The notes under the pieces: model-generated
What the model was told of the DNA's origin: nothing
The model's database searches: none
What the model saw: only the letters and a program-made list of their open reading frames with translations
Source of the DNA: Candidatus Woesearchaeota archaeon
GTDB lineage: Archaea; Nanobdellota; Nanobdellia; Woesearchaeales; JACPBV01
DNA length: 10,554 nucleotides
Direction: 5' to 3'
NCBI GenBank assembly: GCA_019323195.1
Contig: JAHWHQ010000084.1
Span: 1-10,554, forward strand
Program-made: the position numbers and the translations under genes
Shown: in pieces, positions 1 to 5,360 of the stretch
Layout of the letters: every line of letters starts with the position of its first letter
Position numbering within the stretch: the stretch's first letter is position 1

Positions 1-1
1 A

Positions 2-151
2 TCAGGAGATAAAAAAATAAAGCCGTTCTTCAGGCTGAATCCTCCAAAAAAAGGCTTTGGAAGAAAAGGCATCAAAGTAAGCTTCAAGGCCCATGGCGCT
101 TTGGGCTACAGGGGAGCTAAGATAAATGAGCTGTTGAAAAGGATGGTTTAA
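2..151 (+). CDS. rpl30: 50S ribosomal protein uL30 (L30/L7e), C-terminal part
   Basis: This is the 3' end of the gene; the 5' part lies outside the window. The frame begins at base 2 and encodes 49 residues before TAA. The visible end contains KPFFRLNPPKKGFGRKG, followed by GALGYRGAKINELLKRM, which is the characteristic C-terminus of archaeal uL30 of the large subunit. It lies 12 bases upstream of uL15 in the usual archaeal order (uL30-uL15-secY), so it is part of the same operon. Identification rests on sequence pattern plus position. Confidence 0.9.
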   Translation, partial: SGDKKIKPFFRLNPPKKGFGRKGIKVSFKAHGALGYRGAKINELLKRMV

Positions 152-163
152 GGCGTAGATAAA

Positions 164-613
164 ATGACAATAAACAAAAGAAAAAAATTCAGCAGGCAAA
201 GGGGAAGGCATACGCACGGCTGGGGCTCTAAGAAGAAGCACCGGGGAGCTGGCAACAGGGGAGGAAGAGGCATGGCCGGCTCTGGTAAAAGAGGAGATGC
301 CATGAAGACATTATACTGGAAGGATAAGAAGTATTTCGGCAAGCATGGCTTCAAGGCAAAAGGTGTTAAGAAAGATATCAAAACTGTTAATGTTGATTAT
401 ATTGAAGAGCATCTTGATAAGTTCATGAAGGACGGCGTCATTGACCTGGCAAAGCTGGGCTACAATAAGCTGTTGGGCAATGGGGTAGTTAGGAGCAAAT
501 TAAACATCAAGGTGGAAAGCGCTTCTGTTAAAGCTGTTGAAAAGGTAAAAAAAGCAGGAGGAGATGTTGTTTTATCTGCCGTAAAAAAAGAAAAGGCAGA
601 ATCTTCCGAATAA
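164..613 (+). CDS. rpl15: 50S ribosomal protein uL15 (L15)
   Basis: The product is a 149-residue large-subunit protein of archaeal/eukaryotic L15 type (L27a-like). The basic, glycine-rich N-terminal extension is diagnostic: RGRHTHGWGSKKKHRGAGNR at about residues 14-33, then GGRGMAGSGKRG. This segment threads into rRNA. The globular C-terminal half contains VDYIEEHLDKF and a Val/Lys-rich end. Length is normal for archaea. No clear Shine-Dalgarno is visible before the ATG, which suggests translational coupling with uL30, 12 bases upstream. Its stop is separated from the secY start by a single base. Confidence 0.95.
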   Translation: MTINKRKKFSRQRGRHTHGWGSKKKHRGAGNRGGRGMAGSGKRGDAMKTLYWKDKKYFGKHGFKAKGVKKDIKTVNVDYIEEHLDKFMKDGVIDLAKLGYNKLLGNGVVRSKLNIKVESASVKAVEKVKKAGGDVVLSAVKKEKAESSE

Positions 614-614
614 A

Positions 615-2021
615 ATGTCTATCTGGAGAACAATACTTGACAATCTTCCTGAAGTTGCCGGTCCTACCCAAAAAAGGCTTTCTTTTAAGGAAAAGCTGAA
701 ATGGACATTGATTGTTCTTGTCATATTTTTCGTTCTTGGCCTGATGCCCCTGTTTGGCCTTGGCCAGAATGCCCTGGACAGGTTTGAGTACCTTTCCATA
801 ATATTAGCTGCTAATTTCGGGTCGATAGTCTCTTTAGGCATAGGCCCCATAGTTACCGCATCTATCGTGCTACAGCTGCTGAACGGCTCTGAGATCGTAA
901 AGTTTGACCTTACTACGCCTGAAGGGAAGAAAAACTTCGAAGGCGTCCAGAAATTGCTGGCTATTTTCTTTACTATATTCGAAGCTGTAATCTACGTATT
1001 CATGGGGGGCTTAGCCCCTCCTGAAGCATTCAGGGGAACCCCTCTCTATTTCCAGCTGCAGCTCCTGCTTGCATTCCAGCTGTTTTTAGGCGGTATGCTG
1101 ATATTATTCATGGACGAGATAGTAAGCAAATGGGGGTTTGGCTCAGGAGTATCATTGTTCATAGCAGGAGGAGTCTCGCAGCAGATCTTTATCCAGGCCT
1201 TTAACTGGCTTCCCGGCCCTGGCGGCTTGACAGGTGTTACTTACTCAGTAGGCGCTGTCCCTGCCTTGTTCCAGTCATTGGCAGCAGGCGATCCAACTAC
1301 TGCAGGAATCAAATTAGCTGCCTTGATCTCAACAATACTTGTTTTCGTGATGGTCGTCTACACCCAGGCCATGAAGGTAGAAATACCCCTATCGTTCGGC
1401 AGGGTAAGGGGGCATGGCATAAGGTGGCCGCTGGCATTCCTGTATACCAGCAACATCCCTGTCATCCTGGTAGCCGCCCTGATGGCCAATTTCCAGTTAT
1501 GGGGCAGGCTGCTGCAGAACTGGATAGGCCCCAACATCTTCGCAAGGTTCAGCGAGGGAAGCGGAAACCTTGTTGGAGGGTTTGTCTACTGGATGCAAAG
1601 CCCTCAGATCGTTACTAACATACTAACGCACTCCATAACAGGCCACCAGATAGTCCAGGCTGTTGTCTATACCCTCTTCATGGTAGGGGGTTCTGTCATA
1701 TTCAGCATCTTCTGGGTCCAGACAGCCGGCATGGACGCCAGGTCACAGGCCAAGCAGATGATGGCTTCAGGCCTTCAGATTCCCGGCTTCAGAAGGGACC
1801 AAAGGGTCCTTGAAAGCCTCCTTAACAGGTATATCTGGCCCCTTACCATAATGGGCGGGATTGCAGTAGGCCTTCTTGCAGCCCTTGCCGACCTGAGCGG
1901 CTGTTTAAGCAGGGGTATGGGGATCCTTCTTGCTGTCATGATAGTCTACAGCCTCTATGAGGAGATCGCAAAGCAGCATATGATGGACATGTATCCTGCA
2001 ATGAGAAAGTTTATAAGCTAA
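615..2021 (+). CDS. secY: Preprotein translocase subunit SecY
   Basis: The product is the pore-forming subunit of the SecYEG (Sec61) translocon in the cytoplasmic membrane, 468 residues long with about ten hydrophobic segments. Family hallmarks include an N-terminal LPEVAGPTQKRLSFKEKLKW, then GIGPIVTASIVLQLLNG (after the plug region), KWGFGSGVSLFIAGGVSQQI, the cytoplasmic loop FGRVRGHGIRWPLAFLYTSN, and QMMASGLQIPGFRRDQRVLE followed by LAALADLSG near the C-terminus. It starts one base after the uL15 stop, so translation is probably coupled. In many archaea adk follows secY; here the next gene is DUF106, 56 bases downstream. The reading frame is intact. Confidence 0.97.
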   Translation: MSIWRTILDNLPEVAGPTQKRLSFKEKLKWTLIVLVIFFVLGLMPLFGLGQNALDRFEYLSIILAANFGSIVSLGIGPIVTASIVLQLLNGSEIVKFDLTTPEGKKNFEGVQKLLAIFFTIFEAVIYVFMGGLAPPEAFRGTPLYFQLQLLLAFQLFLGGMLILFMDEIVSKWGFGSGVSLFIAGGVSQQIFIQAFNWLPGPGGLTGVTYSVGAVPALFQSLAAGDPTTAGIKLAALISTILVFVMVVYTQAMKVEIPLSFGRVRGHGIRWPLAFLYTSNIPVILVAALMANFQLWGRLLQNWIGPNIFARFSEGSGNLVGGFVYWMQSPQIVTNILTHSITGHQIVQAVVYTLFMVGGSVIFSIFWVQTAGMDARSQAKQMMASGLQIPGFRRDQRVLESLLNRYIWPLTIMGGIAVGLLAALADLSGCLSRGMGILLAVMIVYSLYEEIAKQHMMDMYPAMRKFIS

Positions 2022-2065
2022 AGGAAAATTAGTTAAACATAAGTGTATAAATCCAATAAAAAAAA

Positions 2066-2070
2066 GAGGT
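2066..2070 (+). promoter_or_regulatory. Ribosome binding site of the DUF106 gene
   Basis: GAGGT sits 7 bases before the ATG at 2078, inside an A-rich stretch. It fixes the start of the DUF106 protein and shows that this gene is read from a leadered (polycistronic) transcript, unlike several later genes in the window. Confidence 0.7.
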
Positions 2071-2077
2071 AAAAAAA

Positions 2078-2824
2078 ATGTTTGAAGGTCTTTTAAACCC
2101 TATATTTGACCCCTTGCTTAATCTGCCAATCCTATGGGTAATAGTGATAATGGCTTTTCTTATAACCCTTATTATAACTGTCATTTACAAGTATACGACC
2201 AACCAGAGCCTCATGAAAGAGCTAAAAGGCGAGATGAAAGAGCTGCAGAAGGAGATAAGAGAACTTAAGCACGATCCAAAAAAGGCCATGGAGGTGCAGA
2301 AAAAGGCCATGCAGACTAACATGAAGTACATGAGCCATTCCATGCGCTCCATGCTCTTTACCTTTATCCCTATAATCCTCATTTTCGGGTGGATGAACGC
2401 CCATCTGGCCTATCATCCCATCCTTCCTGGCCAGGAATTCACGACAAGCATTTCGTTTTATGAGGGCATAAAGGGAGATGTCAGCCTGGTTATCCCAAAC
2501 GGGATAAGCATTGACGGCAACCTCACCAAAAGCATCAGTGACGGAGAGATCATGTGGGGAGTAAAAGGTGATGAGGGAGAGTACCTTCTCGAGTATAAGA
2601 CAGACACAAAAAGTTATACACATGAAGTCTTGATCACCAGAGAGCAAAAGTACGCCAAGCCGGTTAAGATAGTAAAGGACAAGACAGTCAAGCAGATAAG
2701 CATCGACAACAGCAAGATAAGAGCCATGAACCTGTTCGGCTGGAAGCTTGGATGGTTGGGAACTTATATAATAATATCCATCATATTCAGCATGATATTA
2801 AGAAAGCTTTTTAAAGTCTACTGA
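2078..2824 (+). CDS. DUF106 membrane protein (EMC3/TMCO1, YidC/Oxa1 superfamily)
   Basis: The 248-residue product has the archaeal DUF106 layout. There is a transmembrane helix at about residues 18-37, a cytoplasmic amphipathic coiled coil at about 44-80 (KELKGEMKELQKEIRELKHD), a second membrane helix at about 91-110, an extracytoplasmic beta-rich domain at about 115-210, and a third membrane helix at about 226-245. DUF106 proteins are archaeal relatives of Oxa1/YidC/EMC3 insertases and are expected to help insert membrane proteins co-translationally. Placement directly behind secY supports this role. Substrates cannot be read from the sequence. The start is set by a GAGGT site 7 bases upstream. 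Confidence 0.9.
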   Translation: MFEGLLNPIFDPLLNLPILWVIVIMAFLITLIITVIYKYTTNQSLMKELKGEMKELQKEIRELKHDPKKAMEVQKKAMQTNMKYMSHSMRSMLFTFIPIILIFGWMNAHLAYHPILPGQEFTTSISFYEGIKGDVSLVIPNGISIDGNLTKSISDGEIMWGVKGDEGEYLLEYKTDTKSYTHEVLITREQKYAKPVKIVKDKTVKQISIDNSKIRAMNLFGWKLGWLGTYIIISIIFSMILRKLFKVY

Positions 2825-2879
2825 GTTTTCCTCTGAATACCTAATATTTCAAGATATTTTAAATTTTAAGTGAGTTAAA

Positions 2880-3149
2880 ATGCCGCAGCCAAGAAGAAGA
2901 TCAAGGTCATTAATAAGGATTAATGTAAAGACTCCTGGAGGCAGGACTGTCACCCATTATAAGCACAGAAAGCCCAAGCCTGCCAAATGCGGCAAATGCG
3001 GGTCTGTCTTAAAAGGCATTATAAGGGAAAGGCCTTATAAGATGAAGAAGGTTGCTAAAAGCAAAAAAAGGCCAACAAGGCCCTATGGCGGTGTCTTGTG
3101 CAGCAGGTGCTTAAGGTCCTTATTTACTGAAAAAGCACGCAATCAATGA
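2880..3149 (+). CDS. rpl34e: 50S ribosomal protein L34e (eL34)
   Basis: This small basic large-subunit protein of 89 residues is specific to archaea and eukaryotes. It starts MPQPRRRSRSLIRINVKTPG and continues with THYKHRKPKPAKCGKCG. Zinc-finger cysteine pairs are at C37/C40 and C74/C77 (CxxC...CxxC). The motif RPTRPYGGVLCSRC before the end is typical of the family. The gene follows DUF106 after 55 AT-rich bases. No strong ribosome binding site is seen. In many archaea cmk comes next; here L14e follows after 56 bases instead. Confidence 0.95.
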   Translation: MPQPRRRSRSLIRINVKTPGGRTVTHYKHRKPKPAKCGKCGSVLKGIIRERPYKMKKVAKSKKRPTRPYGGVLCSRCLRSLFTEKARNQ

Positions 3150-3150
3150 A

Positions 3151-3192
3151 ATCCCTCAGGCAATAAGGCAACTATGCCGAAGATAAAGGGAT
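3151..3192 (+). other. Nested inverted repeat ahead of L14e
   Basis: ATCCCT (3151-3156) pairs with AGGGAT (3187-3192). Inside it, GGCA (3167-3170) pairs with TGCC (3175-3178) around a 4-base loop. The structure ends two bases before the L14e Shine-Dalgarno at 3194-3198. A nine-codon mini-ORF (ATG at 3174, TAA at 3201-3203) overlaps it and contains the ribosome binding site. This could be a translational control element of L14e. The stems are short, so chance is possible. Confidence 0.3.
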
Positions 3193-3193
3193 T

Positions 3194-3198
3194 GGAGG
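3194..3198 (+). promoter_or_regulatory. Strong ribosome binding site of L14e
   Basis: GGAGG lies 7 bases upstream of the ATG at 3206. It is the best Shine-Dalgarno in the window and decides the L14e start. Confidence 0.75.
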
Positions 3199-3205
3199 AA
3201 TAAGA

Positions 3206-3724
3206 ATGATAGAGATTGGAAGGATAGTAATAAAATTAGCCGGTCGTGATGCAGGCCGTGAAGCGGCCGTTGTTGACATTCTGGAAGACAACTATGTCCT
3301 TATAGACGGCAATGTAAGAAGAAGAAAATGCAATATCCTCCATCTGGAGCCTACATCAAAAAGTATAAAGCTCAAGAAAGGTGCTTCTCATGAGACAGTT
3401 AAAAAGGAATTTGAAAAGCTTGGCCTTCCTGTATGGGAGACAAAGCCAAAAGAAAAAAGCGAGAGGCCAAGAAAGGTAAGGGGCAAAAAGAAGCTCCAGG
3501 CAGAAGCTGCTTCATCTTCTACAAAGAAAGAAAAAAAGGAAAAGGCCAAAGAGGCAAAGAAAAAGAAAGCAGAAGAAGCAAAAGATGCTAAGAAAGAAAA
3601 AGTAGAGACCAAAAAAGCCGAGAAAAAGCCCAAAGAGGAAACTGCAAAAAAGACCGTAAAAAAAGCAGTCAAAAAAGCAGACAAAGCCACTGGCAATAAG
3701 GCAAAGGACAAGAAGGTCAAATAA
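3206..3724 (+). CDS. rpl14e: 50S ribosomal protein L14e (eL14) with long Lys/Ala-rich tail
   Basis: Residues 1-55 are the SH3-like eL14 core: IEIGRIVIKLAGRDAGREA, then VDILEDNYVLIDGNVRRRK and NILHLEPT. This is a large-subunit protein of archaea and eukaryotes. Residues 56-80 form a short helical link (SHETVKKEFEKLGLPVWE). From about residue 81 to 172 the protein is low-complexity, almost only K, A and E, with repeats such as KKAEKK and KKAVKKA. Archaeal L14e proteins are usually about 75-100 residues, so the tail roughly doubles the protein. It probably binds rRNA or other nucleic acid, by analogy with Lys/Ala tails on other ribosomal proteins. This is the last gene of the ribosomal cluster here. 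Confidence 0.9.
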   Translation: MIEIGRIVIKLAGRDAGREAAVVDILEDNYVLIDGNVRRRKCNILHLEPTSKSIKLKKGASHETVKKEFEKLGLPVWETKPKEKSERPRKVRGKKKLQAEAASSSTKKEKKEKAKEAKKKKAEEAKDAKKEKVETKKAEKKPKEETAKKTVKKAVKKADKATGNKAKDKKVK

Positions 3725-3730
3725 GCCCGG

Positions 3731-3737
3731 CTTTTTC
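3731..3737 (+). terminator. T-tract after L14e
   Basis: CTTTTTC follows a short GC-rich run (GCCCGGC) just after the L14e stop. A T-tract alone can end transcription in archaea, and the next gene has its own promoter. The evidence is weak but well placed. Confidence 0.35.
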
Positions 3738-3799
3738 GATAAAAACTAGATCTTACCTCATCAGTATATCTAAATTTAAAGTTCTTGTTATAGCAAAAG

Positions 3800-3810
3800 T
3801 TATATAAATA
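3800..3810 (+). promoter_or_regulatory. TATA box for rtcB
   Basis: TTATATAAATA is a near-consensus archaeal TATA element. A start site about 26 bases downstream falls near 3829-3831, so the rtcB mRNA would have a leader of only about ten bases that still includes the GAGGT at 3831-3835. Confidence 0.65.
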
Positions 3811-3830
3811 GCTATTCCACTCCAAGCTAT

Positions 3831-3835
3831 GAGGT
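3831..3835 (+). promoter_or_regulatory. Ribosome binding site deciding the rtcB start
   Basis: GAGGT lies 5 bases before the ATG at 3841. An in-frame ATG at 3829 is the alternative (leaderless) start. The 3841 start is preferred because it gives D95, C98, H203 and H234 the same numbers as in Pyrococcus horikoshii RtcB. Confidence 0.6.
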
Positions 3836-3840
3836 ATAAC

Positions 3841-5294
3841 ATGAAAGATAAATTACAAAAAATAAACGACTATGAATGGCTGTTGCCAAAAGAAGTAAGA
3901 AAAGAGATGAAGGTTGCTGGAAAGCTGATAGCAAACAAAGCGATTTACGATGCCATGGAAGACGGGGCGATTGAGCAATTATCAAACGTCTGTTGTCTTC
4001 CAGGAGTAATCGAGCCTGTCTGCGCCCTTCCTGATGCCCACTTTGGATATTAAGATAGTTTCATTCTATTTTAACCAGATATGGGCTTCCAATGGGTGCT
4101 GTAGCGGCTTTCGATGCTGAGGATGGAATAATATCAAGCGGTTTATGTGGCTTTAGACAATAAGTCGGCTAGGACATAAACTGCGGCGTAAATTCCATAA
4201 GGACCAATCTTACCTATGATGAAGTAAAGGAAAAGCTAAAGGAACTGGTCCCTACCCTGTTCAATGCTGTCCCATGTGGTGTAGGCTCTAAAGGAAAACT
4301 AAGGCTGCAGGATAATGAATTAGATGAAGTATTGATTAACGGCTGTGAATGGGCTGTTGAAAAAGGTTATGGGGTAAAAGAAGATCTGAAAGCCATGGAA
4401 GAGAACGGAAAGATGGAAGGAGCTGACCCAAAAAAGGTTTCTGACATGGCAAGGAAAAGGGGAAAGCCGCAGTTAGGAACATTAGGAGCAGGCAATCATT
4501 TTCTTGAGATACAGAAAGTAACAGACATCTATGATGATAAGGCAAAGGAATGGGGCATTAAAGACAAGGACCAGGTTCTGATAATGCTTCACTGCGGGTC
4601 AAGAGGCTTTGGCCACCAGGTAGCCTCTGACTACCTAAAGATACAGGAGCAGGCAGTAAAAAGATACAACATCTGGCTTCCTGACAGGCAGTTGGCCTGT
4701 GCTCCTGCTAGATCTAAAGAAGGCCAGGACTATTTCGCAGCGATGAAATGCGCTGTCAATTATTCGTTCACAAACAGGCTGGTCATGACCCAATGGATAA
4801 GGGAAACCTTTGAAAAGGTCTTCAAAAAAGACTGGGAGAGCATGGACATGCATACTGTATGGGGATTATGCCATAATGTGGTGAAAAAAGAGACACATAC
4901 AGTAGATGGGGAAAAAAGAGAGCTGTTCATCCACAGGAAAGGCTCAACAAGGGCATTCCCAGACCAATGCGTTTTGCTTGCCGGTTCCATGGGAACATCT
5001 TCATATTTCCTAAAAGGTACAGAAACTGCCATGCAGAAAACCTTCGGCAGTGCAGCCCATGGCTCAGGCAGGGCGATGTCAAGGCACGGAGCATTAAACA
5101 AATTCAGGGGAGAACAGGTCAGCAGCGACCTTCTAAAAAGAGGGATTGTAACAAAAGCGACCAGCTGGAAATCCCTGGCAGAAGAAGCACCTGGCGCCTA
5201 TAAGCCCAGCTCTGAGGTTGTTGAATCAACACACGGTGCAGGCATAGCCCTCAAGGTTGTCAGGGTTGATCCGATAGGAACCTTAAAAGGGTGA
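3841..5294 (+). CDS. rtcB: RtcB RNA ligase, split by two tiny BHB introns (exons 3841-4048, 4081-4154, 4173-5294)
   Basis: RtcB joins 2',3'-cyclic-phosphate (or 3'-phosphate) and 5'-OH RNA ends with GTP and Mn2+. It is the archaeal ligase for tRNA exons after splicing-endonuclease cleavage. Read straight through, the gene stops after codon 70 (TAA 4051-4053), resumes in another frame at 4083, and meets TAA (4161) and TAG (4170). Removing 4049-4080 and 4155-4172 gives one 467-residue frame with every hallmark: LPDAHFGY-GLPMG, GF-DINCG (D95, C98), GAGNHFLE (H203), MLHCGSRG (H234), LCHNVV (H328), and SAAHGSGRAMSR with the presumed guanylylated His at 390. Length is close to the family norm of about 480. 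Conserved sequence continues to the stop, so decay is unlikely. The alternative, a pseudogene or assembly error, does not explain the exact frame repair and the BHB folds. Confidence 0.88.
4049..4080 (+). other. Predicted 32-base archaeal BHB intron 1 in rtcB
   Basis: The 9-bp inner helix pairs 4050-4058 (UUAAGAUAG) with 4066-4074 (CUAUUUUAA) around a 7-base loop. The 5' bulge is AUA (4047-4049). The central 4-bp helix pairs UUGG (4043-4046) with CCAG (4075-4078). The 3' bulge is AUA (4079-4081). An outer helix pairs GCCCA (4036-4040) with UGGGC (4082-4086), leaving two extra bases (4041-4042) opposite the 3' bulge, so the outer side is a relaxed BHB. Standard cleavage after the second bulge base gives GGAU|AUGGG, restoring Gly-Tyr-Gly in frame. 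The intron carries a stop codon at its start. Confidence 0.78.
4155..4172 (+). other. Predicted 18-base archaeal BHB intron 2 in rtcB
   Basis: This is a canonical BHB. The outer helix of 11 bp pairs 4138-4148 (GCGGUUUAUGU) with 4174-4184 (ACAUAAACUGC), with one G-U pair. The central 4-bp helix pairs GGCU (4149-4152) with GGCU (4167-4170), with two G-U pairs. The 3-base bulges are UUA (4153-4155) and AGG (4171-4173). The inner helix GAC/GUC (4156-4158/4164-4166) closes a 5-base AAUAA loop. Cleavage after the second base of each bulge excises AGACAATAAGTCGGCTAG and joins GGCUUU to GACAUA, which encodes Gly-Phe-Asp-Ile. It includes two in-frame stops. Confidence 0.87.
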
Positions 5295-5307
5295 TTTAGT
5301 ACTAAAT
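5294..5307. other. Perfect 14-base palindrome after rtcB
   Basis: ATTTAGTACTAAAT is perfectly self-complementary and begins on the last base of the rtcB stop. It may be an operator for the gene at 5361, whose TATA box lies about 22 bases downstream, or an RNA 3'-end structure. No function can be assigned. Confidence 0.3.
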
Positions 5308-5328
5308 AGTGATTACAAAACCAAAAGG

Positions 5329-5338
5329 TTTAAATATA
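5329..5338 (+). promoter_or_regulatory. TATA box for the 5361 gene
   Basis: TTTAAATATA is centred about 27 bases before the ATG at 5361, which predicts a leaderless transcript. The T-rich CTTTTTCTCTTT between box and start may also serve as the rtcB terminator. Confidence 0.6.
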
Positions 5339-5360
5339 GAGTTCTTTTTCTCTTTATAAA

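Noticed and set aside
2046..2052. TATAAAT as a promoter for the DUF106 gene
   Set aside because: Transcription about 26 bases downstream would begin after the GAGGT ribosome binding site at 2066-2070, so the gene more likely depends on the secY transcript.
3388..3825. Long minus-strand frame opposite the L14e tail
   Set aside because: It is the antisense of Lys codons (AAA/AAG gives Phe/Leu/Ser runs) and has no protein-like features.
4049..4172. Intein or group I/II intron in rtcB
   Set aside because: The insertions are only 32 and 18 bases and contain stops; both are far too short for an intein or self-splicing intron.
4635..5101. Minus-strand open frames opposite the rtcB 3' exon
   Set aside because: They lie wholly opposite highly conserved RtcB sequence and have no family motifs or promoter.
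3829..5294. rtcB as a simple pseudogene with one frameshift and two stops
   Set aside because: Every lesion is a clean insertion whose precise removal is dictated by a BHB structure. The remaining 467 codons keep all catalytic residues and normal conservation, which random decay would not produce.
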